DNA of 39,211 nucleotides. Origin: Candidatus Bipolaricaulota bacterium (GTDB taxonomy: Bacteria; Bipolaricaulota; Bipolaricaulia; M55B111). Shown here in pieces: positions 18,530 through 26,767 of this stretch. The number at the start of each line of letters is the position of its first letter. Positions within the stretch are counted from its first letter, which is position 1. A model generated the notes under the pieces. The model was given only the letters and a program-made list of their open reading frames with translations, made no database searches and was not told the DNA's origin. The position numbers were made by a program, and so were the translations under genes. The stretch is from assembly GCA_018335015.1 (NCBI GenBank), contig JAGXKX010000008.1, positions 1-39,211 of the forward strand, written 5' to 3'.

Positions 18530-19117
18530 CTATAGCTGCTTGAAATTTTCCAGAATTTTAAGTCCTTTTTTGCTGGATTTTTCGGGATGAAACTGGACTC
18601 CAAAGACGTTTTCTCGCCGAACAGTCGCCGGGAAGGACTTTATTCCTCCGGCAGTTTCGTACTCAGTCTTTCCGGTTACGACGGACTCGTCCTCGGGGTT
18701 GGGGTAGTAGGAGTGGACGAAGTAGAAAAAAGAGCCCGGCTCCAGGTCCGACAGAAGTGGGTCCTCCCTTGCGGGAAATACCTGGTTCCAGCCTATGTGG
18801 GGCGAAGCTTCCCGGGGAAGACCGGAAACATCTCCGGCTAGAACACCGAGTCCTTCTCCTCCACCCTCCGAGCTGCTCGGGAATAGGAGATGCATGCCGA
18901 GGCAAATGCCGAGAAACGGCGTGCCTGCCTCGATTTTTCTCAAAATTGTCTCCCTCAGGGGTTTTAGTTTTTTTGCTACTTCGCCGAAGTTGCCTACTCC
19001 CGGTAAAACTATCTTGTCTGCCCCTTTCACCACATCGGGATTAACTGTGACGTTTCCGTCGAGGGCCTTTTTGACGCTGGCAAAATTACCGATCCCGAGA
19101 TCGACGATGGCTATCAA
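18530..19117 (-). CDS. hisH: Imidazole glycerol phosphate synthase glutamine amidotransferase subunit
   Basis: IAIVDLGIGNFASVKKAL, VLPGVGNFGE, GICLGMHLLF, FGVQFHPEKSSKKGLKILENF. Confidence 0.95.
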   Translation of the reverse strand: MIAIVDLGIGNFASVKKALDGNVTVNPDVVKGADKIVLPGVGNFGEVAKKLKPLRETILRKIEAGTPFLGICLGMHLLFPSSSEGGGEGLGVLAGDVSGLPREASPHIGWNQVFPAREDPLLSDLEPGSFFYFVHSYYPNPEDESVVTGKTEYETAGGIKSFPATVRRENVFGVQFHPEKSSKKGLKILENFKQL

Positions 19118-19647
19118 TTGCGTCCCCCCTTGGTGCTTTCAACCCTGTCCGAAGCCTTTGTCGCTTCACGAAGCGAAGTTCCGAGGGCCTTGAATCCAGC
19201 TTCGATAACGTGATGGGCGTTGGTACCTGCAAGCTGGCGAAGGTGAACCGTCGCTTCGAGAGAGCGAGAGAGAGCCAGGAAAAACTGCTTTGTCAGTGTA
19301 AGGGAAAAACCTGCCTCCGCCTCTTTCGGGTTCAGGTTAGAAACGAAGTAAGGGCGAGATAGGTCTACAGAAGCCAGAACGAGCGCTCCATCCATCGGAA
19401 TAAGAGCACTGCCGTACCTGGCGACTTTCTCGTCACCTATCTTCTCTTTCAATGCTTTCCCGAGGACGATTCCGGTATCCTCCCAGAGGTGGTGGCGAAG
19501 GTCCCAGTCCGCCTCGATTATCCCGGGTTGATCCAGGTAAAAAAGCAGCGTATTCAACAGGTGATCGAATACTTCGTCTCCGGTTTCTACGTTTATATTT
19601 CCTCCGAACTCGACGGTGATTTTAACTTCCTCGGTCCGTCTCTTCAT
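19114..19647 (-). CDS. hisB: Imidazoleglycerol-phosphate dehydratase, divergent
   Basis: FDHLLNTLLFYL, RHHLWEDTGIVLGKAL and NAHHVIEAGFKALGTSLREA conserve HHxxE-type motifs; operon position. Confidence 0.88.
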   Translation of the reverse strand: MKRRTEEVKITVEFGGNINVETGDEVFDHLLNTLLFYLDQPGIIEADWDLRHHLWEDTGIVLGKALKEKIGDEKVARYGSALIPMDGALVLASVDLSRPYFVSNLNPKEAEAGFSLTLTKQFFLALSRSLEATVHLRQLAGTNAHHVIEAGFKALGTSLREATKASDRVESTKGGRN

Positions 19648-20773
19648 CGTCTCTCACCTCCAGAGCTTTTAAGTGGTTGGACATCCCCTCAAGGTCCGCA
19701 AGTCTCTTTCCGATATAGCAGTTCTCCCGAAATTCTTCTTTTCCGGTCCGGGCAACGCTAATTGGTTTCATAAAGTCACGGACGGTCAGAACGGAATCGA
19801 ATTTGGCGGCACCTCCGGTCGGGAGTACGTGATTTACTCCCAGAAAGTAGTCCGCGGCAGCCGCTGGGGTATAGGTACCCAGGTAGACCGCACCGGCATT
19901 TCGAACGCGATCGAGAAGGTGTTCACCGCCGGTAGTCATTATCTGAAGGTGTTCGGGAGCCAGATCGTTTGCTCTCTCGATGCAGGACGGGAGGTCGTCC
20001 CTGATCTCGACTTTTGCACCGGAGTCCTCGCAATACCGCCCGAGGTCGGCCGAAGTGGTAAGCAACCAGGCCCGGGAATCCCGGTCGTGTTCAAGCTGAG
20101 ACCGTAGATCTGCCAGGACGTGACGTTCGTCGGCTGTCTCGTCGGCTACGATACAGACTTCTGAGGGACCAGCCAGCCCGTCTATTCCCACTTGACCGTA
20201 GACCTGTCTCTTGGCCTCATTGACGTACTTATTTCCCGGCCCAAAAATTTTATCGACCGACGTGAGGCCAGCCCCGTAGGCCATGGCTCCTATCGCCTGA
20301 ACCCCGCCCAGGCGATAGAGCTCGTCTATTCCCAGGACTTCTGCTACGTAGAGCACGTAGGGGTCAATATCCCCGTGTGATGAAGGTGGGCTAGTCACTA
20401 TCAATTCGTCTACACCGGCCAGCAGAGCAGGAATCCCGGTCATTATCAGCGTCGAAGGTAAAGGTTTCCCTCCAGGGACGTAAATCCCTACTCGTTCCAT
20501 CGGCCTGTAAAGTGTTCCGTAGATCGATCCGGACTGAAAGTAGAGGTCGCCGTCGGGTTTTTGCCTCTCGTGATGATCTCGGACTCGATCTATGGCGGCT
20601 TCGATGGCTTTTCTTTCCTCTTCAGAAATATCTTCCGATTTCGGATACTCACCCTCTTCCACGCGGAGCGGGCCCCGATAGTCGTCGTACTTCTCGGAAT
20701 ACTTCTCCACAGCTTTTTCCCCTTCGGATTCTATCTCGGCAAGTATCTCGGCCACGTAAGGCTTAAGTTCCAT
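19622..20773 (-). CDS. hisD: Histidinol dehydrogenase
   Basis: ERVGIYVPGGKPLPSTLIM, VDKIFGPGNKYVNEAKRQVYG, DGLAGPSEV, DLRSQLEHD, LAPEHLQI, NHVLPTGGAAKF. Confidence 0.95.
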   Translation of the reverse strand: MELKPYVAEILAEIESEGEKAVEKYSEKYDDYRGPLRVEEGEYPKSEDISEEERKAIEAAIDRVRDHHERQKPDGDLYFQSGSIYGTLYRPMERVGIYVPGGKPLPSTLIMTGIPALLAGVDELIVTSPPSSHGDIDPYVLYVAEVLGIDELYRLGGVQAIGAMAYGAGLTSVDKIFGPGNKYVNEAKRQVYGQVGIDGLAGPSEVCIVADETADERHVLADLRSQLEHDRDSRAWLLTTSADLGRYCEDSGAKVEIRDDLPSCIERANDLAPEHLQIMTTGGEHLLDRVRNAGAVYLGTYTPAAAADYFLGVNHVLPTGGAAKFDSVLTVRDFMKPISVARTGKEEFRENCYIGKRLADLEGMSNHLKALEVRDDEETDRGS

Positions 20774-21380
20774 TCTTGATCACTTCCCTTATCGAATATA
20801 TGAGTTCGTTTACCCGGTCGAATTTGGTCTTCTGGGAAATCCTGTTGACCAGTAATAGAGCCGAACTTTCCAGGATGGTTTCTATTTCTTCCAGTCCGTT
20901 TGCGGTCAGCGTGTTTCCGGTCTGGACCACGTCGACTATCGCGTCCGCCATCCCCGCTCTGGGGGCGAGCTCGGTCGAACCTGCAACCACAATTATTTCG
21001 ACTGGTACTCCAAGGGAACGGAAGAATTCTCTGGTGATCGCGGGGTATTCCGTGGCAATCCTGTAGCCCTCCATTCCCTCTGGAGAGCTCGTTTCTTCCT
21101 CCGGGCGAGCTACACTGACACGGCAAACTCCGAACGGTAGGGAAAGAGGAATAAATACATCGGCTGACTTTTCTCGAACCATGTCCCTTCCGGTGACACC
21201 GACGTCGGCCCCTTCTTCTACGTAGGTCGGAACGTCGGCGGGTTTTGCCAGCAGGACCTCGTGGTCACCATTTGAGTGGATGAGCTCACGGTTTTCTTCG
21301 ATCGTTAGACTCGGGATGGCTTGGCGAAGTAATTCTATCGCGTCGTCCAGGAGTCTTCCCCTTGGAAGGACGAATTTCAT
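20763..21380 (-). CDS. hisG: ATP phosphoribosyltransferase catalytic subunit, short form
   Basis: VLPRGRLLDDAIELLRQA, ADVGVTGRDMV, ADAIVDVVQTGNTLTANGLEEIETI; 205 aa with adjacent hisZ. Confidence 0.93.
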   Translation of the reverse strand: MKFVLPRGRLLDDAIELLRQAIPSLTIEENRELIHSNGDHEVLLAKPADVPTYVEEGADVGVTGRDMVREKSADVFIPLSLPFGVCRVSVARPEEETSSPEGMEGYRIATEYPAITREFFRSLGVPVEIIVVAGSTELAPRAGMADAIVDVVQTGNTLTANGLEEIETILESSALLLVNRISQKTKFDRVNELIYSIREVIKNGT

Positions 21381-22267
21381 GATTTCACCTCGATCGTAAC
21401 TCCGTTTTCTACCCTGTCTCTAGCCCGACGGATCTTCTTTTTATTAGTTCCACCAAGTTTTTCCCTGTCTCTCCCCTCCAGGCCGGTAAAGACATCGAGT
21501 AGTGATTCGAGGTTGAAGGCGAAACCGCAGGCGTCAGCGTTCCGGAAGGTGTATTCTCCTCCGTAACCCAGTGGCGACCCGGTAGCCGGGGAATATAACT
21601 CGAAAGTTAGGTCCTCGTAATAATGCATCCCCCTGACAGTACCAAAATCCGCGAAGATCCGTTCGTCGTCGATGGTTTTCAGGATTTCATTTAGTCTGGT
21701 GTAGCTACATCTTTGGTCTCTGAAGTTGAATAGGCGCCAGACCTCGTCCTTTTTTTTCTCAGTTATATCCAGGTCATCAATTAGGTCGAAACTCCTGTGG
21801 TAAAGAGCTCTGAAAACTTCGTCTCGTAGATCGGGGAGGTCGCTGGTGGCTGACTCCCAGACCTGTTTGCTTCCGATATCAACATAGAAATCCTCTATAC
21901 CAAGTGACTCCAGTCCCGTGATGATCGAGCTGATAATCTCGAGTACCATCCAGCCTTTATCTCCGCCGATGTACTCAGCACCGAACTGCCAGTCACCGGA
22001 AGTCTCACCGTCCAGGACCTCGGAGATGTAGAACAGCTTCCGCTTTTTTTCGGCTGTCAACCTGGATAGGATCTGCGAGGTTATATCGGGTTTGATTAGA
22101 TAGAATTCGCGCCCATCCGTGAATTTAGTCCCTCTGTCGAGCTCCTCACCGGCTTCTTCGATGGCCGGTAGGAGTATTTCTCGGTAATTCCAGAGGTCGT
22201 AATTCTCCCTGAGCACTCTGGCTACTGTTGACAGACTTTTGGACTGATTTATCCAGTTTCCGTTCAT
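21377..22267 (-). CDS. hisZ: ATP phosphoribosyltransferase regulatory subunit
   Basis: Class II aaRS-like fold signatures (LWNYREILLPAIEE, FYLIKPDITSQILSRL, YYEDLTFELYSPATGSPLGYGGEY). ATG at 22267 preceded by GGAGGTAAAT. Confidence 0.85.
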   Translation of the reverse strand: MNGNWINQSKSLSTVARVLRENYDLWNYREILLPAIEEAGEELDRGTKFTDGREFYLIKPDITSQILSRLTAEKKRKLFYISEVLDGETSGDWQFGAEYIGGDKGWMVLEIISSIITGLESLGIEDFYVDIGSKQVWESATSDLPDLRDEVFRALYHRSFDLIDDLDITEKKKDEVWRLFNFRDQRCSYTRLNEILKTIDDERIFADFGTVRGMHYYEDLTFELYSPATGSPLGYGGEYTFRNADACGFAFNLESLLDVFTGLEGRDREKLGGTNKKKIRRARDRVENGVTIEVKS

Positions 22268-22283
22268 ATTTACCTCCGATTTC

Positions 22284-22311
22284 AAAAAGGACTCGGGACT
22301 TTTTGTCCTTT
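22284..22311 (-). terminator. Terminator/attenuator-like hairpin just before the hisZ Shine-Dalgarno
   Basis: Minus strand AAAGGAC-aaaaagtcccga-GTCCTTT followed by TT (7-bp stem 22305-22311/22286-22292, U5 run). GGAC-aaaaa-GTCC is a mutually exclusive alternative. Confidence 0.5.
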
Positions 22312-22387
22312 GTTAACCTTGTGTTTTTAAACGAGAAAAATTTAAGATGTATTTTAACTAAGTTGGATTCTAAAAAAGGTAGTTAGG

Positions 22388-22474
22388 TTAGGTGGTGGAG
22401 ATGGGGGAGCATCTCCAATGATGGTTGGCGTGCGTTACGGAAAGTTCTTTTAACTGAGGATTTGAGTATGACAT
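22388..22474 (-). CDS. Candidate his leader peptide MSYSNPQLKELSVTHANHHWRCSPISTT
   Basis: 28-codon ORF with three His in five codons, upstream of the his operon and downstream of a TTGACA-N17-TATCAT promoter. Not in the ORF track because it is short. Confidence 0.5.
   Translation of the reverse strand: MSYSNPQLKELSVTHANHHWRCSPISTT
22396..22417. promoter_or_regulatory. Perfect 8-bp hairpin within the his leader
   Basis: Plus strand TGGAGATG-ggggag-CATCTCCA; on the minus strand it directly follows the CAT CAT codons. Confidence 0.6.
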
Positions 22475-22482
22475 TTCAAAAT

Positions 22483-22511
22483 ATGATACTTAGTAACTCG
22501 TGGCATGTCAA
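22483..22511 (-). promoter_or_regulatory. Sigma70-type promoter for the his operon
   Basis: Minus strand TTGACA (22511-22506), 17 nt, TATCAT (22488-22483). Confidence 0.7.
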
Positions 22512-22603
22512 CCTTTTTACCGGGTGAACTGGACAAACTATTTTATAGGGTTCCTTAACTCCCGGACCACCTTGCGTACGGCAGAATCTGTCATATACTT
22601 TTC

Positions 22604-22627
22604 TTGGGTTTTTCATGTAAAACCCAA
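22604..22627. promoter_or_regulatory. Perfect 9-bp inverted repeat upstream of the ferritin-like gene
   Basis: TTGGGTTTT-tcatgt-AAAACCCAA. Operator or hairpin; role unknown. Confidence 0.4.
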
Positions 22628-22713
22628 ACTCATACAAGTTGGCTTATATCGAGAACATTGTCGAAAGAGAACACTGTAGAGACCAAATTCGAAAATAATA
22701 ACGGAGGTATATA

Positions 22714-23223
22714 ATGCCTATTAGTTCAGATTCTTTAGAGATGGCCATCAAGTTTGAACAGGAAGGTTACGATTACTATACCGAGCACGCTGAAGACACG
22801 GACAATACTTTTGTGTTATCTGTACTGGAGAAACTGGCCGATCGGGAACAAGATCACATTAGAGTTATAAAGGAAATAGCCGAAGGCAAACCTGTCAGCG
22901 ACGTAAACCTAGAGAAAGTCGACCTGGAGGAAGCGACCAGGGAGGTATTCGAAGAGTTTTCGGCAAATGAAAGGGAGGGCTGGAAAGAAGAAAAGTCCAG
23001 CGTCTACGACCACGCGCTTGAACTGGAGACCAAGCTGGCCGAAATCTATAAAGACATGGCTAAAGACTCCGACGATGAAGACGAAGAAGACTTCTTTACG
23101 GCCTTGATGAAAGAAGAGGATAAACACTACGAGACTCTGCAAAACGTATTTTACTATCTGACGGACCACGATCGCTGGATGTCCGAGCAGGAAGGTAAGG
23201 TCTGGGGCTGGATGAACACGTAA
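22714..23223 (+). CDS. Ferritin-like/rubrerythrin-domain protein
   Basis: MAIKFEQEGYDYYTEHAED...LADREQDHIRVIKEI...ALELETKLAEIYKDMAKDS...LMKEEDKHYETLQNV. GGAGGT before the ATG. Confidence 0.85.
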   Translation: MPISSDSLEMAIKFEQEGYDYYTEHAEDTDNTFVLSVLEKLADREQDHIRVIKEIAEGKPVSDVNLEKVDLEEATREVFEEFSANEREGWKEEKSSVYDHALELETKLAEIYKDMAKDSDDEDEEDFFTALMKEEDKHYETLQNVFYYLTDHDRWMSEQEGKVWGWMNT

Positions 23224-23244
23224 TCAGTTCCAACCTTTATAGCT

Positions 23245-23461
23245 AGCTGACGAGGTCCTTCGACCGTGGCATGTAAGCAAGGCTTAATTTGTAAGGGATA
23301 AATTGCAAAGTCCTCTAAACCCTCTGTCGCTTGCCTGGCTGACAGGAGTTGCTATACCTTAAGGATTCTAAGGTTAACTCAGTCGTCAGGTGAGTATCAG
23401 AGGACAGGTACAAAAAACTAACCGATAATGCTTTGAGGCTTGGCCGGTAACGGAATCAGTT
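23245..23461 (+). ncRNA. Candidate structured RNA, element E2, same family as 8431-8633
   Basis: Outer helix AGCTGA/TCAGTT (23245-23250/23456-23461), TCC/GGA, ACCG/CGGT. CCTCTG (23321-23326)/CAGAGG (23398-23403). CCTG-G-CTGA/TCAG-(TCG)-T-CAGG with the same TCG bulge. CCTTA-aggattc-TAAGG. Shares AAGGTTAA[A/C]TCAGTCG[C/T]CAG with E1. Confidence 0.65.
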
Positions 23462-23626
23462 GGTTGGGCTAATTATTGGATAGGTGTGTTTTCACTCTTC
23501 TGCCAGCGACGAAAATATCCTATTTCCAAACGAAAGTTTGAAATAAGCCCCGCCCATTAGTGTTATGTACGGCTCGCAGAGCAGGGGGGTATTTCTCGAC
23601 GGGTGGTTAAGGTGAGTGGAGAAATA

Positions 23627-24463
23627 ATGAGAGTTGCCTTCCAGGGCGAACCGGGCGCTTACAGTGAGCAGGCACTTCATAAGTACTTTGAAGAAGAAGG
23701 AATTCGGGTGGAAGGGGTTCCCTGTGAATCCCTTGAAGACGTGATCCTGGAAGTTGAGTCCGGGAAAGCCCCCGGTGGTATAATCCCCGTTGAAAATTCG
23801 ATAGGCGGATACGTCGACAGGTCATACAAGCTGATTTCGCAGGGCAACGTTTACGTTAACGGAGAAGTCTATCTTCGCGTCAGGCACTCTCTTCTCGCAA
23901 TTGATGGAGCCGATCTATCGCAAGTGGATACCGTCTATTCTCACCCTCAGGCACTGAAGCAATGTAGAGAATTTCTTTTCGACCTGGAGGTGGAAACTCG
24001 AGCGACTTACGATACGGCAGGCTCCGCCAAGATGGTTAAGAAGAAAAAGGACCCGCGATTAGCTGCAATTGCCAGCAAGTTCGCCGGTGAAAAGTACGGA
24101 TTGAAGGTCCTAATGGAAGATATACAGACGGCAGGGAACAACCATACCAGGTTCTTGCTGGTAAGCCGAGAAACCCGATCGGAACGAATGGCCTGTGAGA
24201 ATTATAAAACCACGATAACCTTCGAACTCGGGGACGGAGCCGGATCACTATACGAGTGTCTGGCCCCGTTTGCCGAGAAGGATATAAACCTCACCATGAT
24301 ACAGTCCAGGCCAACTGAAACTGGCAGGTGGGAGTATCACTTCGATCTGGAGCTAGAAGGTCACCGAAAAGACGTGCCGGTTAATTCGGCAATTGCTGAG
24401 CTGAACCAGCTGGTTCCCGAGGTCCAGGTTCTCGGATCCTACCCCAGAGGCAAAGTTTCCTAA
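23627..24463 (+). CDS. pheA: Prephenate dehydratase (ACT domain)
   Basis: MRVAFQGEPGAYSEQALHKYF, GIIPVENSIGGYVDRSYKLI, VYSHPQALKQCREFL, NNHTRFLLVSRE, then ACT ESRP-like TMIQSRPTETGRWEYHFDLELEG. Confidence 0.92.
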   Translation: MRVAFQGEPGAYSEQALHKYFEEEGIRVEGVPCESLEDVILEVESGKAPGGIIPVENSIGGYVDRSYKLISQGNVYVNGEVYLRVRHSLLAIDGADLSQVDTVYSHPQALKQCREFLFDLEVETRATYDTAGSAKMVKKKKDPRLAAIASKFAGEKYGLKVLMEDIQTAGNNHTRFLLVSRETRSERMACENYKTTITFELGDGAGSLYECLAPFAEKDINLTMIQSRPTETGRWEYHFDLELEGHRKDVPVNSAIAELNQLVPEVQVLGSYPRGKVS

Positions 24464-24526
24464 CTTTCCGTTATCGCTGTTTTTTCTGTATCTTCTTTAT
24501 AATTTCCTTTATTTGTCGATAAACCC

Positions 24527-24555
24527 TTGACAATATCACGCCTATAGAGTAAAAT
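24527..24555 (+). promoter_or_regulatory. Sigma70-type promoter for the ilv/leu operon
   Basis: TTGACA (24527-24532), exactly 17 nt, TAAAAT (24550-24555). Confidence 0.75.
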
Positions 24556-24577
24556 GCTTAAAATCCAAGGTGAAAAT

Positions 24578-24718
24578 ATGGAGTCAACAAAAAGTATTCT
24601 TTCCCCTAAAACTGCTTCTGGCGGCGTGAAAACTGGCTCCATTGCGGGTGTTTTCTCCTGCATATCAGTCGTTACCAGTTCTCTCCTGATCGCTCTCGTT
24701 GTTATTCTGCCCCTTTAG
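24578..24718 (+). CDS. Candidate BCAA-rich leader peptide (46 aa)
   Basis: MESTKSILSPKTASGGVKTGSIAGVFSCISVVTSSLLIALVVILPL*. AAGGTG 5 nt before the ATG; just downstream of the promoter; stop codon sits in TGCCCC-ttta-GGGGCA hairpin. Below the ORF-track length cutoff. Confidence 0.7.
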   Translation: MESTKSILSPKTASGGVKTGSIAGVFSCISVVTSSLLIALVVILPL

Positions 24719-24723
24719 GGGCA
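24708..24723 (+). promoter_or_regulatory. Hairpin overlapping the leader-peptide stop codon
   Basis: TGCCCC-TTTA-GGGGCA, 6-bp stem with 4-nt loop. Confidence 0.55.
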
Positions 24724-24819
24724 ATTACTTCTGCATCCAAAACATTTCTGTAGTTTAACTTAAATTTTCTTTTTTCGAGTCTGGTTGAGTCTAAAACAAA
24801 ATATCGGGAGGTTTCTATA

Positions 24820-25086
24820 ATGACCCAAGAGGTAAGACAAGATCGAAAAAATATTGGTGAGCCAGGCAAAAGTACTACCATCACGGGACGTCGTTCTTGC
24901 CCCAGGTGTGGAGGAGAGATGACCACTACCCGTCAGGGAGTTGTTGCATCGTTTCCTTCTCCTGCTCTCGAACGGCTGGTGTGCTCGGACTCCGGCTGTA
25001 ATTACGCTAAATACGTAAAACTTGATTCGAACGGATTCTTCTCTGATGGGAGCCCGGCCGCCAGGAAAGGAGCCCAGGGTGCGTAG
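24820..25086 (+). CDS. Small zinc-ribbon-like protein, first structural gene of the ilv operon
   Basis: SCPRCGGEMTTTRQ...LVCSDSGCNYAKYVK (CxxC + CxxxxC). GGGAGG before the ATG; stop overlaps the ilvD GTG start (GTGCGTAG). Confidence 0.7.
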   Translation: MTQEVRQDRKNIGEPGKSTTITGRRSCPRCGGEMTTTRQGVVASFPSPALERLVCSDSGCNYAKYVKLDSNGFFSDGSPAARKGAQGA

Positions 25087-26767
25087 TGACAAGATAAAAA
25101 AAGGGCCGGAAAGGGCGCCTCATAGATCTTTAATGAGGGCAACCGGTCTTGACGGGAATGATATAGAGAAACCGATAATCGGGGTTGCGAATTCCTACAA
25201 CGAATTCGTTCCCGGCCACGTACATCTGGACGATCTGGGGGAGGTGGTTAAGCGTGGAATAACCCGGGGAGGAGGAACCCCTGTAGAATTTAATACGATA
25301 GCTGTTGATGACGGTATAGCTATGGGCCACGAAGGGATGTTTGCCTCCCTGCCGTCGCGGGAGGTAATTGCGGATTCCGTGGAATTACAGGGGTTCGCCC
25401 ATCAGTTTGACGGTCTGGTGCTGCTGGCTTCGTGTGACAAGATACTGCCTGGAATGTTAATAGGGGCGGCCAGACTGGACTTGCCCACGGTGGTTGTTAA
25501 TGGTGGCCCCATGGAATCCGGCTGTTTACAGGGTGAATCTATGGACTTGTCTTCCGTCTTTGAAGCAGTTCCCAAAGTAAAACAGGGGGATATGGGCGAA
25601 GATGAACTATTGGAAATTGAGAAACACGCCTGTCCCGGGGCTGGTTCGTGTGCGGGGATGTTTACCGCTAACACAATGGGCGCGATAGCTGAATCTATGG
25701 GGTTAAGTCTCCCATTTGCCGGAACCGCACCGGCAAAGTCCTCTGAGAGAAACGATATTGCTCTAAAAAGTGGCTCAAAGGTTGTCGAGCTGGTGAAAGA
25801 CAATAGGGGTATGAGGGAATTCCTCCAGGTTGAAAGCCTGCAAAATGGGTTAAGGGTAGGTATGGCGCTTGGCGGATCTACAAATATGGTCCTCCACCTG
25901 CTGGCTCTAGCAAACGAAGCCGATACCGATTTCGATCTGAATGACGTGGATCAGGTTGGACAGACGACGCCTCACCTGGTGGAGATGAGCCCCGCTGGAC
26001 CCCACAGAGTTGGAGACCTCCACGAAGCGGGCGGGATACCCGCAATCATGAAGGAGATAAGAAGGAAGATGATAGAAGGAGCTCCTGTGGTCGAGGGCGG
26101 AAAGGTAAGCGATCGTCTGGAAATGGAGCGTGAAATTGACCGAGAGGTAATTCGAAAATTTTCCGATCCCGTACACGATAAAGGTTCTATTGCCGTATTG
26201 AGCGGGAATTTAGCACCTGGGGGAGGAATTGTAAAACGGACGGCGGTGGACTCAAATATGCTCGCCCACGAGGGTCCGGCAAAAGTCTTTGACTCCGAAG
26301 AGGAGTCCGTTAAAGCAATAGATAGCGGAGAAATCGAACCGGGTGACGTAATAGTTATAAGATACGAGGGTCCAAAAGGCGGTCCCGGTATGAGAGAAAT
26401 GTTAACTCCAACAAGCAGAATCAGTGGAGGGAATCTCGCGGGTAAGGTGGCGTTAATTACTGACGGCAGGTTTAGCGGAGCTACTAGGGGTGCGGCAATA
26501 GGTCACGTTGCTCCGGAAGCTGCTTCCGGAGGAGCCCTCTCCTGTGTTGAGAACGGTGATCGGATAAAGATAGATATAACAGGAGGAAAGCTGGAATTGA
26601 AATTATCCGAAGAAGAGTTAGAGGAGAGAAAAAGCAGGGAGAACCATCTAGAAAATAAAACGAATACTTACGGCAGGAAATTTCTGGCGAAATATTCGAA
26701 ATTGGTTTCAGGTGCGGATAAAGGAGCAATCCTGGAGCCCGGCGATGTAAACGGAGGAGATATGTAA
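25079..26767 (+). CDS. ilvD: Dihydroxy-acid dehydratase
   Basis: RSDKIKKGPERAPHRSLMRATG, GVANSYNEFVPGHVHL, CDKILPGMLIGAARLDLPTVVVNGGPM, CPGAGSCAGMFTANTMG. GTG start at 25079 preferred over 25022. Confidence 0.94.
   Translation: MRSDKIKKGPERAPHRSLMRATGLDGNDIEKPIIGVANSYNEFVPGHVHLDDLGEVVKRGITRGGGTPVEFNTIAVDDGIAMGHEGMFASLPSREVIADSVELQGFAHQFDGLVLLASCDKILPGMLIGAARLDLPTVVVNGGPMESGCLQGESMDLSSVFEAVPKVKQGDMGEDELLEIEKHACPGAGSCAGMFTANTMGAIAESMGLSLPFAGTAPAKSSERNDIALKSGSKVVELVKDNRGMREFLQVESLQNGLRVGMALGGSTNMVLHLLALANEADTDFDLNDVDQVGQTTPHLVEMSPAGPHRVGDLHEAGGIPAIMKEIRRKMIEGAPVVEGGKVSDRLEMEREIDREVIRKFSDPVHDKGSIAVLSGNLAPGGGIVKRTAVDSNMLAHEGPAKVFDSEEESVKAIDSGEIEPGDVIVIRYEGPKGGPGMREMLTPTSRISGGNLAGKVALITDGRFSGATRGAAIGHVAPEAASGGALSCVENGDRIKIDITGGKLELKLSEEELEERKSRENHLENKTNTYGRKFLAKYSKLVSGADKGAILEPGDVNGGDM

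Noticed and set aside
2832-23556. Shared 11-mer AGCCCCGCCCA at 2832-2842 and 23546-23556
   Set aside because: An 11-bp match in 39 kb is expected by chance; no longer similarity was seen around it, so it is not treated as a repeat or transposon end.
23462-23626. Possible Phe leader peptide or terminator between E2 and pheA (CAAAC-gaaa-GTTTG hairpin, GCTC-gca-GAGC hairpin)
   Set aside because: Candidate short ORFs are not Phe-rich and no U-tract follows the hairpins; not enough support for attenuation.
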